A stretch of 64,000 nt of DNA, from the NCBI GenBank assembly GCA_903889245.1, contig CAISWQ010000029.1, forward strand, positions 19,305 to 83,304. Direction: 5' to 3'. How positions within the stretch are numbered: the stretch's first letter is position 1; the number at the start of each line of letters is the position of its first letter. The translations under genes and the position numbers were made by a program. A model generated the notes under the pieces. That model made no database searches, was not told where the DNA came from, and saw only the letters and a program-made list of their open reading frames with translations. Positions 33,686 through 42,737 of this stretch are shown here, one piece after another. This DNA is from an uncultured Lentisphaerota bacterium (GTDB lineage Bacteria; Verrucomicrobiota; Kiritimatiellia; CAIQIC01).

Positions 33686-35823
33686 GCGGCGGCGACGAGA
33701 AAAGCCTGCCGCTGTTCAACGGCACGCCGGAGCCGGAGCTGCCGAATCTCGGCCTCGCCGGGGAGCGGCCACGACAGAGCGTGGCCCTCCAAGACTCAAC
33801 ACCCGACGTGGAGGGACGCGCTTCGTCGCATCCGCCTGCCGCAAGCGCCGAGGCTGCCACCGGCCTCGCCGCCACCGGCGATGGCGCGCTCAAGCAGATG
33901 ATGGACGGCAACTTTCTCCAGTACGCCGCCTATGTGATCCGCGACCGCGCAATCCCGGACGTGGATGACGGCCTCAAGCCGGTCCAGCGCCGCATCCTGT
34001 TCTCGCTCCACGAAAACGACGACGGCAAGTTCATCAAGGTCGCCAACATCGCCGGCTACTGCATGCAGTTCCACCCGCACGGCGATGCCTCGATCGGCGA
34101 CGCGCTCGTCACGCTGGCGAACAAGCAGTACCTGATCGAGCGGCAGGGCAACTTCGGCAATCTCTTCACGGGCGATCCCGCGGCGGCGGTGCGCTATATC
34201 GAGTGCCGCCTGACGCCGCTCGCGCGCGAGGTGCTGTTCAACGACCCGCTGACGAAGATGGTCCCCTCCTACGACGGCCGCAAGGAGGAGCCGGTGACGC
34301 TGCCGGCGAAGATCCCGCTGCTGCTGATGCTCGGCGCCGACGGCATCGCCGTGGGCATCGCGACGCGCATCCTGCCGCACAACTTCGCGGAGCTGCTCGA
34401 GGCGCAGATCGCCATCCTCCAGAAGAAGCCGTTCCAGGTGCTGCCGGATTTCCCGCAGGGCGGCCTGATGGATGCGCGCGCCTATGACGACGGCCGCGGC
34501 CACGTGCTGCTGCGCGCGCAGATCGAGCAGAAGGACGCGCAGACGCTCGTACTGCGCGCGCTGCCGCCGGGCGTCACCACGGATTCCGTCATGGCCTCCA
34601 TCGAGGAGGCCGCGCGCAAGGGGCAGCTCAAGCTCAAGAGCCTCAACGACTACACCGCGGAGCAGGTCGAGATCGAAATCCAGTTGCCGCCGGAGCAGGA
34701 CGCGGCGCGCGCGCGGGAGGCGCTCTTCGCCTTCACGCAGTGCCAGGTGCAGCTTGCCAGCCGCATCGTCGTGATCCGCGACCAGAAGCCGGTCGAGCTG
34801 ACCGTGCCGGAAATCCTGCAGCACAACACCGACCGGCTGCTCGCGCTGCTGCGCGCCGAGCTGCTGCACGAGCGCCGCGAGCTGCTCGATGAACTCCACA
34901 GCCAGACGCTCATCCGCCTGTTCGTGGAGCAGCGCATCTACCAGCGCCTCGAAACCTGCGAGAGCGCCGAGGCCGTGCAGCAGGCCGTGCTCGACGGGCT
35001 CGCGCCGTTCCGCGAGCAGCTCCAGCACGACCTCACCAAGCAGGACCTGGAGATGCTGCTCGGCATCCCGATCCGGCGCATCTCGCTCTTCGATCTCGAA
35101 AAGAACCGGCTGGAGCTCGAGCGCTGCCGCGCCAAGCTGGCGGAGGTGGAGACCGACCTCGGCTCGCTCGCGCCCTATGCGATCCGCTATTTGCGCGGCC
35201 TGCTGAAGAAATTTGGCGCGGACTATCCGCGGCGCACGCAGCTCGCGCAGTTCGGCGAAATCTCCGAACGCGAGCTGACGGCCGACGCGCTCGCGATCTG
35301 CTATGACCGCGCGAAGGGTTACCTCGGCCACAAGATTGCCGGCGAGCCGCTGCTGACCTGCTCGCCGCTCGATAAGCTCCTGCTTGTCTGGCGCGACGGC
35401 CGCTGCACGGTGGTCGCGCCCGCCGACAAGCTGTTCGTGGATTCCTCGCTGCTCTATTGCGCCATCCTCGACCGCGAGCGCGTGCTGACCGTGGTGTTTG
35501 AACTCGACTTCTTCACCTACATCCGGCGCTGTGTCGTCGGCGGATTGATCACCAACCGCGAGTACCGGCTGGCCGCGAAAGGCTCGCAGGTCCGCTTCTT
35601 TGCCGATGAAAAGCTCGACACGCTGTTCATCCGCTACAGCGATCCCGGCAAGCCGCCGATTCACCAGCAGATCTTCGCGCTGGACGCCGTGCCCGTCCGC
35701 GACCGCGACGCGCGCGCGCCGGTGCTTTCCTCGCGCCGCATCGCCGCCATCGCCGGCGCCAAGCCCGCCGACTGGAACGATGAACTCAACGGCCCGCCCG
35801 CCCGCCTGATGCCCTTCGCCTGA
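33682..35823 (+). CDS. parC: Type IIA topoisomerase subunit A (ParC/GyrA) with repeat-derived N-terminal insert
   Basis: A 713-residue subunit. The breakage-reunion core has YVIRDRAIPDVDDGLKPVQR, FHPHGDASIGDALV and AAVRYIECRLTPLA with the catalytic Tyr in RYIE. No GyrA box (QRRGGKG) is seen in the C-terminal region, so ParC is preferred. The first ~70 residues are a non-conserved tail. Residues about 27-51 are encoded by two hairpin modules of the second dispersed family (GGCCACG/CGTGGCC stem at 33767-33786, then GGACGCG/CGCATCC near 33813). It overlaps parE. Confidence 0.88.
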   Translation: MSGGDEKSLPLFNGTPEPELPNLGLAGERPRQSVALQDSTPDVEGRASSHPPAASAEAATGLAATGDGALKQMMDGNFLQYAAYVIRDRAIPDVDDGLKPVQRRILFSLHENDDGKFIKVANIAGYCMQFHPHGDASIGDALVTLANKQYLIERQGNFGNLFTGDPAAAVRYIECRLTPLAREVLFNDPLTKMVPSYDGRKEEPVTLPAKIPLLLMLGADGIAVGIATRILPHNFAELLEAQIAILQKKPFQVLPDFPQGGLMDARAYDDGRGHVLLRAQIEQKDAQTLVLRALPPGVTTDSVMASIEEAARKGQLKLKSLNDYTAEQVEIEIQLPPEQDAARAREALFAFTQCQVQLASRIVVIRDQKPVELTVPEILQHNTDRLLALLRAELLHERRELLDELHSQTLIRLFVEQRIYQRLETCESAEAVQQAVLDGLAPFREQLQHDLTKQDLEMLLGIPIRRISLFDLEKNRLELERCRAKLAEVETDLGSLAPYAIRYLRGLLKKFGADYPRRTQLAQFGEISERELTADALAICYDRAKGYLGHKIAGEPLLTCSPLDKLLLVWRDGRCTVVAPADKLFVDSSLLYCAILDRERVLTVVFELDFFTYIRRCVVGGLITNREYRLAAKGSQVRFFADEKLDTLFIRYSDPGKPPIHQQIFALDAVPVRDRDARAPVLSSRRIAAIAGAKPADWNDELNGPPARLMPFA
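33762..33836. repeat. Hairpin repeat modules translated within parC
   Basis: The stem GGCCACG/CGTGGCC has a 6-base loop; GGACGCG/CGCATCC follows with one mismatch. The text GGAGCGGCC...GGCCCTCC and GTGGAGGGACGCGCTTCG matches the style of the intergenic hairpin family. Both are in frame in the variable N-terminal tail of parC. Confidence 0.65.
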
Positions 35824-35877
35824 ACAGATCAGTTTTGTAGTGGCGGACTTCGCCGCGGCAAACTGGACACTGCTACC

Positions 35878-35958
35878 GTTTCCAAGGATTGGAAAGTGAT
35901 ACGCCCGCTTTGTCCAAGCCTTGGAAAATTTCGGGAGGGTTTTCCAAGGCTTGGAAAG
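35878..35958. repeat. TTCCAA palindrome array, 3 units
   Basis: Three units between the convergent parC and EF-hand genes. A TGTAGTGGCGG-type fragment at about 35836 precedes them. Confidence 0.92.
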
Positions 35959-35968
35959 GTAGTCGCCG

Positions 35969-38206
35969 TTATTTAGACGCCGGCGCAGGCGCCGGCGCGG
36001 GTGCGACGGTCTCATGCGCCGGCGGCGTGTAGGCTGGTGCGTTGGTGCCGAGTACGCTGGTGCTCTTGATCTGGCCGGGTAGCATGCGGTCGAGTTTGCC
36101 CATGTACCAGGAGACGAGCAGGATCAGGACTGCGGCGATCAGGGCGTACATGCCCCACGGGCGCTCGCGCTCGGCGAAGGGATCCACGAGGTCGCGCAGC
36201 GAACCCGGCGGCAGGACGACATCCTTGGTCAACGACGCGCCGAACGGGACGTTGAGCTTGGCCTTGGCATTGACCGCCCAGCCGTTGGCGTCGAGGATCG
36301 GGCCGAGGTTGCGCTTGCGCAGCTTGAGCCACGCGATGATCATCGAGGGGATCGAGATAGCGAGCAGGATCGCGCCGATGGCCAGGGGCATTTGAATGAG
36401 GGACAACTTGGTGAAGGCCGCGAAGATGCCGCCCAAGGCGGCCAGCAAGGTGCTCAAGACCAAGCCGAGGGCGGCGAGCAGGCCGGGGTCCACTTTCTTC
36501 TGCTGCGCGGGCGGCACCACGACCGGCGGCGGGGGCAGGCCGGTGGCCACCGTGGTTTGCAATTTGGTGTTGGCGTTCTCGGCGGCGGTGGAGGCGCGCT
36601 TGGCCACCTGCTCCTCGATCAGGCGCACGCATTTCTTGTATGGCGACCAGAAGGCCTGCCGGATGCTGATGGGATTATCCACGAGCTTGCTGATCGTAGC
36701 GTCCCAGTCGCGGCCCTTGCGGTCATAGAAGATGCCGTTGCGGCCGGCCATGAGGTTATCAGCATCGCCAGCGGTGAACGCGGCGACGATCTGCATCTTC
36801 TCGTTGGTGCCCTTGCGCGTGCAGTCGCAATAGGCGAGGTAGGTACCGGCGAGCGCGGCCATCGCGGCATGCTTGCCCGCATCCTCCACCGTCATGCACA
36901 GCTCGCAACTGCGCTGGTCGAGGTAGAGCGTGCCGGCCTGGAAGATGGCCTTGGCCTTGCGCCCATAAAAATCGCGGAACGAAACGAAGTTGTTGCAGAG
37001 CGTGAACAGGCCGTGATGGAAACGCACCAGCCGCTCGACGGCGGTCAGCGCGTTGAACTCCGGCTCCAGCTTCTTGTCCTCCGCGACGAGCGCCGTGAGC
37101 GTGCCCTGCGCCGGGCTGGCGAGGATGTCGCGGATGCGCTTGAGGCCCAGCTTGGCGGCGAGCACGCCGCTCTTGCCGCTGGTCCAAGTCTCGTAGGGCG
37201 TCAGCTTGGCGACCAAGGTCGCCCACTCGCTCTCCGCGAGCGTGTCGCGGTCGCCGAGCAGTGGTTTGACCGCCGCGGCCTGCAGGGTGGCGAGCGCGGC
37301 CGCCCACGCCGGGTTGACGCCCTCGCGCAGCGGCAGCGGCCGGTTGGCCGCGACCTGCGCCAGCGGGAAGCCGGCGACCTCGGCGGCGGCCACGTTGAGA
37401 TCCTTCGCCGCGATGGCGAGGTATTCCTTCTCCTCGCGGTTCAGCGCCGCGATGGCGCGAGGGTCGAACGCGGCCAGCCGGCAGCGGAAGAAGTAGTCGT
37501 CCACCTTGGCTTTGACCGCCTTGATGGCGGCGGCGGCGGCCGGCGTCTGCTCGCCCAGCGGCAGGATGTCCTTGTTGGTTTCGGCCTGCTGCCACCAGTC
37601 GGAACACGCCTTGGCCTCGGCGAAGAACTCGTCCACCTTGGCCTGGCTGATGCCGGGCTTGCCACTGCGGTCGGCCTCGGACCCGACACAGGCGATGATG
37701 TCCGCGATGACGGCCTTCGTCACGTCATCGCCCGTCGCCTCGGTGGTGATGATGCCGTCGCCGTTGAATGGTTTTTGGGCGAAGATCTTTTCCGTATCCA
37801 CGGTTTCTGTAATCGAAATCTCCTTCGCGTCCGGCTTGCCAAGATGGCGCAGGATTTGGCGGGCACAGGCGAGGAGCTGTTTGCCTTCGGGCGTGGCGTC
37901 GTTGATCGCTTCCAGCGGCAGGGCGGGCGCGGCCTTCATCAGGTCGTCGGGATTCTTGAGGAGGCCGCAGGTCCACTTGCAGGCGGTAATCAGTTCCGGC
38001 GCGCGGATGCGGCCGTCCTTGTCGGTATCAATCAGGGCGAGGGTGCGCGCATCGAACTCCAGCCCGCTGGTCGGGCAGGCGAGGGCGACCCACAGCTTCT
38101 GGTCCAGCTTGTCGAGATTCGCGAGGTCGCTACCGGATTGCAGGCGGACCTGGTCGAAGCCACCCGCGCGGAAGAATTTCCAAGTATAGGCTGTTTCAGT
38201 TTTCAT
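35969..38206 (-). CDS. Large membrane protein with EF-hand-like loops, unknown function
   Basis: A 745-residue protein of unrecognised family. Two calcium-loop-like sequences lie near the N-terminus (DTDKDGRIRAPEL and FNGDGIITTE), then a long helical soluble region. A proline-rich hinge (PPPPVVVPP) leads to two adjacent membrane helices (LLAALGLVLSTLLAALGGIF and MPLAIGAILLAISIPSMIIA), and a third is WGMYALIAAVLILLVSWYMG near the C-terminus, which ends in a Pro/Ala tail. I chose the ATG at 38206, before MKTETAYTWKFFRAGGFDQV; a longer frame has no support. The large N-terminal part contains Cys-x2-Cys pairs (CELC, CDC). Confidence 0.7.
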   Translation of the reverse strand: MKTETAYTWKFFRAGGFDQVRLQSGSDLANLDKLDQKLWVALACPTSGLEFDARTLALIDTDKDGRIRAPELITACKWTCGLLKNPDDLMKAAPALPLEAINDATPEGKQLLACARQILRHLGKPDAKEISITETVDTEKIFAQKPFNGDGIITTEATGDDVTKAVIADIIACVGSEADRSGKPGISQAKVDEFFAEAKACSDWWQQAETNKDILPLGEQTPAAAAAIKAVKAKVDDYFFRCRLAAFDPRAIAALNREEKEYLAIAAKDLNVAAAEVAGFPLAQVAANRPLPLREGVNPAWAAALATLQAAAVKPLLGDRDTLAESEWATLVAKLTPYETWTSGKSGVLAAKLGLKRIRDILASPAQGTLTALVAEDKKLEPEFNALTAVERLVRFHHGLFTLCNNFVSFRDFYGRKAKAIFQAGTLYLDQRSCELCMTVEDAGKHAAMAALAGTYLAYCDCTRKGTNEKMQIVAAFTAGDADNLMAGRNGIFYDRKGRDWDATISKLVDNPISIRQAFWSPYKKCVRLIEEQVAKRASTAAENANTKLQTTVATGLPPPPVVVPPAQQKKVDPGLLAALGLVLSTLLAALGGIFAAFTKLSLIQMPLAIGAILLAISIPSMIIAWLKLRKRNLGPILDANGWAVNAKAKLNVPFGASLTKDVVLPPGSLRDLVDPFAERERPWGMYALIAAVLILLVSWYMGKLDRMLPGQIKSTSVLGTNAPAYTPPAHETVAPAPAPAPASK

Positions 38207-38347
38207 GTATCTCTTTCCCTCATCGCCGGGCGTTTCCGCCCTGGTGTTACCCTCGCCCGCTTGACGCCACCCGGCATCAGACGCCGGCTCACATAATGCG
38301 TACTGTGGGCGGAGCGTCCGGCATGGGCAAGACTTTTTTTCGCGGGG

Positions 38348-38376
38348 CTGACAGGGGCGGGCGGGCGTGCTACACA
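38348..38376 (+). promoter_or_regulatory. Candidate promoter of tRNA-Leu
   Basis: CTGACA at 38348-38353, a 17-base spacer and TACACA at 38371-38376. The predicted start is near 38383, 7 bases before the tRNA. Confidence 0.4.
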
Positions 38377-38389
38377 TGCCGCGCGAACC

Positions 38390-38475
38390 GCCCGGGTGGT
38401 GGAATGGCAGACACAAGGGACTTAAAATCCCTTGACCGTAAGGTCGTGCGGGTTCGACCCCCGCCCCGGGCACCA
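38390..38475 (+). tRNA. tRNA-Leu (anticodon TAA), CCA encoded
   Basis: Acceptor GCCCGGG/CCCGGGC, a long variable arm (TTGACCGTAAGGTCGT), anticodon stem AAGGGA/TCCCTT with loop CTTAAAA (anticodon TAA), T arm GCGGGTTCGACCCCCGC, discriminator A and encoded CCA. Confidence 0.95.
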
Positions 38476-38487
38476 CATGAGGGACTC

Positions 38488-38997
38488 ATGAATTTTCTGG
38501 AACTGGCCACGAAACGGATCAGCGTGCGCGGTTATCACTCCACCCCGGTGGACGAGGCCGCGCTGGCGCAGGTGCTGGAGGCCGCGCGCGTCGCGCCCTC
38601 CGCCGCCAACCGCCAGCCGTGGCACATCCTCGTCATCCGCGACAAGGCGGCGCGACTGGCCTTGGGGCAGGCGTACACCCGCGACTGGTTTCAGCAGGCG
38701 CCGCTGATCCTCGCGGTCTGCGTCGAGCCGGCCAAGGCGTGGCAGCGGTTGGACGGAAAAAATTTTGCGGACGTGGATGGCGCCATCCTGATGGACCACC
38801 TGACGCTCTGCGCCGCCGACCTCGGCCTCGGCACCTGCTGGGTGGTCGCGTTCGAGGCCGCCAGGGTGAAGGCCGCGTTGCACTTGCCGGAGGGCATCGA
38901 GCCGCTCGCGCTCACACCCTTGGGTTATCCCGCCGATGCCGGTCGGCCGAAGACCCGCAAGGCGCTCGCTGAAATCCTCCACCACGATCAGTGGTAG
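38488..38997 (+). CDS. Nitroreductase-family oxidoreductase
   Basis: A 169-residue FMN-binding nitroreductase. It shows the N-terminal RISVRGYHSTPVDEAALAQV (Arg-Ser/Val-x-Arg FMN-phosphate site), AARVAPSAANRQPWHILVI, DVDGAILMDHLTLCAADLGL and GTCWVVAF. It is shorter than classic NfsB (about 217). The start is 12 bases after the tRNA-Leu CCA, preceded by GAGGG. It may be co-transcribed with the tRNA. The substrate is unknown. Confidence 0.88.
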   Translation: MNFLELATKRISVRGYHSTPVDEAALAQVLEAARVAPSAANRQPWHILVIRDKAARLALGQAYTRDWFQQAPLILAVCVEPAKAWQRLDGKNFADVDGAILMDHLTLCAADLGLGTCWVVAFEAARVKAALHLPEGIEPLALTPLGYPADAGRPKTRKALAEILHHDQW

Positions 38998-39009
38998 GGG
39001 TTGGCGCGC

Positions 39010-40764
39010 TTAGGGTTTGGGTGTGCCCGCAACAGGCCAGCGGACGCGGTAGTTGAAGCGGTCGTCGGGGGCGGCGTCGCCGTGGAGCGTGAAGTCGCTC
39101 GCGTCGCCGGTCTGCTGGAGGTTGTCGGCCCACTTGAACTGGAGTTCAGTCAGCGGTGCGGTCAGGCCGAGCGCGGCGCGCGGCAGCGCCAGTTCGATTT
39201 CCTTTTCGCCGCTGGCGCAGGGAATCTCGGCGATGAAGGTCCAGCGGTAGCCACCGCTGTTTTTCTCCAGCGCGGCCCAGCCGGGCTTGGTGCGGTTGCG
39301 GCCGATGACGAAGTCGTAGCCGAGCCAGCCGGTATCAGCGCGACCGTCAGTATCCACGAAGAGCAGCATCCAGTGCGGGTCGCTTGCCGGCGTCAGCTTG
39401 GCGGCGGTGCGGACATAAAAATAGATGCTCGCGGTGTCGGCGCTGACTTTGGCGGCGAGGATGTCGTTGCGGCCGGTCAGGTTGGTGTAAGTGCCGCTAT
39501 GGCCGATGCCGGGGGCGAGGCGCGAAAGCACGTCGCCGGGTGCGTCGCGGAATTCCGGCTGCACCTTGGCCCAGTCGTCGAAGCGGCCATCCACCGCGAT
39601 CGGTTGCGGCTGCACCGGCGTCACGGGCCGTGCACCCTTGTAGCCGCGGACATGGGCGACGAGCTGGTAGTAATAGTTGTCGCCGTGGCCGCCCTTCATC
39701 GGCTCGATGTCGCGGCTGAATTCGCGATTGTATTGGTCCACGAACGTGGTTTTGCCGTTGCGGAGAAAACGGCCGGCGATCCATTCGTTCCAGCCGGTGA
39801 CCATGATGAAGGGCGGGTCGAGCTGGCGCGCGCGCCGCCACTGCTCCTCGCAATTCGCGCCACGGTCGAGCGCGGCGCGCGAGGCGTCCTGCTTCCCGTC
39901 GTGGAAGCCACGGCCGCGCGCGTTGCCGTCGCTCATGTTGGTCACCTTGCCATCGCTCGCGCGGAGATTTTGCGCCACGGACACATTGACCTGCTCTGGC
40001 TTGTGCGGATCGGTGGTGAAGCCGTAGGGCTGCGGATAGGCCGCCTCCCAGTGCCAGGCGTTTTCCGTGTTCACCATCTGGAACGGCCAGTGGGCGCGGC
40101 GGAGCGTGAAAAAGTTTTTCAGTTCGGCGTCGGCCTCCTTGGGGTCGTAGATCAGCAGCGGCTGGCCCTGCCACTGGAACCAGAGCTCGCGATGGAGGCC
40201 GGGTCGGTAGAGCGCCTCGTAAATTTTCCGGGCGGTCGCGCCGGCGTGGGTGTTGACCATGAAGCAAAGCTGCGGCGCGCGGACGCCGTCGCGCCGCACC
40301 TGCCCGAAGACCTCGCACAGCTTGAGAAATTCGCCATGGTAAATTTGCGCGTTGGTCGCGTCGAAGATCAGCGTATCCACACCGGCGTTGGCGAGCATCT
40401 GGGCATGCTTGCGGAGGACCCAAACATCGTCATTGCGGTAGTAGCCGAAGAGCGGCTCGCCCCAGTAGTGCGGCACGCCCGGCGGGCCCCAGCCCGCGCC
40501 ATCGGGCCGCTGCAACGCGTCGGGACGCGCGGCGAGAATCTGGCTGACATCGAACGGCCCATGTTGGGCGAACGATTGATGCCAGAGGAAGTAGAAGATG
40601 CCGACCGTGCGGTTGGTGCGCGGCGCGCCGGCCTGCTCCGCGGCCGGCAGCGCGCGGCCGAGCGCGTCGGTGGCGGCCCACGTATCGCTCATCAGGTCGC
40701 CTTGCGCCTGCGCCACACCGGCGGCCAGCAACGCACCAGCCCATCTGAAGAGGGAAATTTTCAC
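39010..40764 (-). CDS. Secreted GH71/GH99-like glycoside hydrolase with C-terminal CBM9-like domain
   Basis: A 584-residue protein with a signal peptide (MKISLFRWAGALLAAGVAQA). The TIM-barrel region has VGIFYFLWHQSFAQHGPFD, HYWGEPLFGYYRNDDVWVL, ANAGVDTLIFDATNA and MVTGWNEWIAGRF; the Asn-Glu-Trp near 350 is a plausible catalytic site region. The C-terminal ~170 residues (AVDGRFDDWAKVQPEF, LFVDTDGRADTGWLGYDFVI) resemble a CBM9-type sugar-binding domain. Related proteins act on alpha-mannan or other polysaccharides; the substrate here is not known. It is divergent from the MBL hydrolase. Confidence 0.78.
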   Translation of the reverse strand: MKISLFRWAGALLAAGVAQAQGDLMSDTWAATDALGRALPAAEQAGAPRTNRTVGIFYFLWHQSFAQHGPFDVSQILAARPDALQRPDGAGWGPPGVPHYWGEPLFGYYRNDDVWVLRKHAQMLANAGVDTLIFDATNAQIYHGEFLKLCEVFGQVRRDGVRAPQLCFMVNTHAGATARKIYEALYRPGLHRELWFQWQGQPLLIYDPKEADAELKNFFTLRRAHWPFQMVNTENAWHWEAAYPQPYGFTTDPHKPEQVNVSVAQNLRASDGKVTNMSDGNARGRGFHDGKQDASRAALDRGANCEEQWRRARQLDPPFIMVTGWNEWIAGRFLRNGKTTFVDQYNREFSRDIEPMKGGHGDNYYYQLVAHVRGYKGARPVTPVQPQPIAVDGRFDDWAKVQPEFRDAPGDVLSRLAPGIGHSGTYTNLTGRNDILAAKVSADTASIYFYVRTAAKLTPASDPHWMLLFVDTDGRADTGWLGYDFVIGRNRTKPGWAALEKNSGGYRWTFIAEIPCASGEKEIELALPRAALGLTAPLTELQFKWADNLQQTGDASDFTLHGDAAPDDRFNYRVRWPVAGTPKP

Positions 40765-40856
40765 GCGCCCATCATCAAGAGCGCAGTCACCGAGTCAAGC
40801 CGGGAAACACAGGTGTCGCGCTTGACACCTCCATGCGGCTGCCGGAGAGTCGCGCC

Positions 40857-41501
40857 ATGCACATTGAGACCATCGTCACCGGCCCCTACGAGGTGAACTG
40901 CTACATCCTCCACCAGCAGGGCGGCACGCAGGCCCTCGTGATGGATCCCGGCGCGGATACCGACGAGCTCCTGCGTTACCTGCGCGCCAAACAACTGACG
41001 CCGGCGGCCTATCTGCTGACGCACGGCCACGCCGACCACATCGGCGGACTGGGAAAAATGCTCGCGGCCGCGGCCGCGCCCGCGCCCGTCTATCTGCACG
41101 CCGCGGAGCTGCACTGGGCGTTCACGCCGCGGAACTCGCTCCCGCCCTTTTATTTTCCACCCAGCCAGCCGCCGGCTGACCTGCGCGCCGTCAGCGATGG
41201 CGACGTCCTCGCGCTCGCCGGCCTCGTGTTCCGCGTTCTTGCCACGCCTGGTCATACCCCCGGCGGCGTCTGCTATTACGCGGAAAAGGAACAGGCGCTG
41301 TTCACCGGCGACACGCTCTTTCAAGGCACCGTGGGTCGCACCGATCTGCCCGGCGGTGATGGCCGCGTGCTCGCGCAATCGCTAAAGAAGCTCGCCGTGT
41401 TGCCGCTGGCGACGCAGGTCTATCCCGGTCACGGCTCCGCCACCACCATCGCCGAGGAACGCAGCAGCAACATCTATTTCCGCGCGCCCTCTGTGCTGTG
41501 A
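40857..41501 (+). CDS. Metallo-beta-lactamase fold hydrolase (glyoxalase II-like)
   Basis: A 214-residue MBL-fold enzyme. The zinc motif is THGHADHIGG; other ligands are in TPGHTPGG, FTGDTLFQGTVGRTDLPGGD and VYPGHGSATTIAEE. This layout matches the YcbL/GloB-like subfamily, which hydrolyses thioesters such as S-lactoylglutathione. I used the ATG at 40857, preceded by GGAGAG, rather than an ATG at 40833. A palindrome array follows it. Confidence 0.88.
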   Translation: MHIETIVTGPYEVNCYILHQQGGTQALVMDPGADTDELLRYLRAKQLTPAAYLLTHGHADHIGGLGKMLAAAAAPAPVYLHAAELHWAFTPRNSLPPFYFPPSQPPADLRAVSDGDVLALAGLVFRVLATPGHTPGGVCYYAEKEQALFTGDTLFQGTVGRTDLPGGDGRVLAQSLKKLAVLPLATQVYPGHGSATTIAEERSSNIYFRAPSVL

Positions 41502-41568
41502 TGAAAGGGGGAGCGTGACTTCTGGGCACGCTTAAGAAACGCGCCCGGAGGTCGCGTCCCCATGGGCC

Positions 41569-41620
41569 TTTTCCAAGCCTTGGAAAAACCGGGGTCGGGG
41601 GCTTCCAATCCCTGGAAAAC
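41569..41620. repeat. TTCCAA palindrome array, 2 units
   Basis: Two units after the MBL hydrolase gene: CTTTTCCAAGCCTTGGAAAA and CTTCCAATCCCTGGAAAA. Confidence 0.92.
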
Positions 41621-41685
41621 CGCGCGCGCGGGCGGCGCTGAATTTAAGGCTGGCGGACGGCGGCGGCGTGGGTATTGTACCGCGC

Positions 41686-41889
41686 ATGTCGTCACGCGGC
41701 GCACAAGGGCCCAGCGGCTGGCAGCGTGTCCGCGCGCTGTTCGAGCTGACGCCGCCGGAGCGCCTGGTGGTCGCGGGCGTGCTGGTGGCGGCGCTGGTCG
41801 TGCTCGGCGTGCGGGCGTGGCTGTTGCAACGCGAGCAGGCGGAGGTCTATCAGCCCGCCGGCGTGATGATGGAAACAAAGAGCAAATGA
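41686..41889 (+). CDS. Small single-pass membrane protein, unknown function
   Basis: A 67-residue protein with one membrane helix (LVVAGVLVAALVVLGVRAWLL, about residues 28-48) between a basic N-terminus and a short polar tail. It overlaps the HIT gene by ATGA. This placement right before the HIT gene, plus the good fit of the overlap, is the main support that it is real. No family is recognised. Confidence 0.55.
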   Translation: MSSRGAQGPSGWQRVRALFELTPPERLVVAGVLVAALVVLGVRAWLLQREQAEVYQPAGVMMETKSK

Positions 41890-42305
41890 GCGCGAACTGC
41901 ATTTTCTGCAAGATTGTGGCCGGCGAGATTCCGGCGGCGAAGGTCTTTGAGGACGCCGATGTGCTGGCGTTCATGGATATCGGGCCGATCATCAAGGGCC
42001 ATACGCTGGTGATCCCGAAGCAGCATTGCGATCCCATCACCGCGACGCCGGAGCCGGTGCTGGCGAAGCTGATGGTGGTGGTGAAGCGGATCGCCGCGGC
42101 GCAGATGAGCGGGCTGCGGGCCGAGGGCGTCAATGTGCTCCAAGCCAACGGCGCGGCGGCGGGGCAGGTGGTGCCGCACCTCCACTTCCACGTGATTCCG
42201 CGCTACGCGACCGACGGCCACCGCTGGAACTGGGCGGCGAAGAAGTATGACGACCCGGCGGAAATGCACAAGCTGGCGGCGGAAATCAAGGCGGCGCTGG
42301 CATGA
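41886..42305 (+). CDS. HIT-family nucleotide-binding hydrolase (HINT-like)
   Basis: A 139-residue histidine-triad protein. CIFCKIVAGEIPAAKVFED begins it, GHTLVIPKQH follows, and the triad HLHFHVIPR carries the nucleophile His. A zinc-type Cys-x2-Cys (CIFC) is at the start. Such enzymes hydrolyse nucleoside phosphoramidates. It overlaps both neighbours by four bases (ATGA), in a string of six tightly packed genes. Confidence 0.93.
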   Translation: MSANCIFCKIVAGEIPAAKVFEDADVLAFMDIGPIIKGHTLVIPKQHCDPITATPEPVLAKLMVVVKRIAAAQMSGLRAEGVNVLQANGAAAGQVVPHLHFHVIPRYATDGHRWNWAAKKYDDPAEMHKLAAEIKAALA

Positions 42306-42733
42306 AGCAGACCGATTTCAACGAGGCGCTCCGCAAAATCCTGGAGCAGGACAACCGCTATGCGCCGGACGCCTACCTGTTCCTGCGCGAGGCACTGGAT
42401 TTCACCATCAAGCTGCTGCAGAAGCCCAATACCGGGCCGGCGCGGCACGTCACCGGCGGTGAACTGCTCGATGGCATCCGGCAATTTGCGTTGCAGGAGT
42501 TCGGTCCGCTCGCGCTGCGCGTGCTGAACCACTGGGGCGTGAAGCGCTGCGAGGATTTCGGGGAGATCGTCTTCAACCTCGTCGAGTCGGGCGCGCTCGG
42601 CAAGACGGAGGAGGACCGCCGCGAGGACTTCGCGGGCGGCTACGATTTTGAACGCGCGTTCGCCGTGCCGTTCCTGCCGGAAGCGCCGGCGGCGCCGGCG
42701 CGCCGCGCGCCGCGAACCGCGAAAAAGGGATGA
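42302..42733 (+). CDS. Minf_1886-type conserved protein of PVC bacteria
   Basis: A 143-residue protein whose sequence (LEQDNRYAPDAYLFLREALD, HVTGGELLDGIRQFALQEFG, LRVLNHWGVKRCEDFGEIVF) matches the Minf_1886 family, known mainly from Verrucomicrobiota and Planctomycetota. The function is unknown. The overlaps with the HIT gene upstream (ATGA) and the 4-base gap to the M16 gene place it in the operon. The C-terminus is a short basic, Ala/Pro-rich tail. It supports the PVC origin of the window. Confidence 0.85.
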   Translation: MKQTDFNEALRKILEQDNRYAPDAYLFLREALDFTIKLLQKPNTGPARHVTGGELLDGIRQFALQEFGPLALRVLNHWGVKRCEDFGEIVFNLVESGALGKTEEDRREDFAGGYDFERAFAVPFLPEAPAAPARRAPRTAKKG

Positions 42734-42737
42734 CGCC

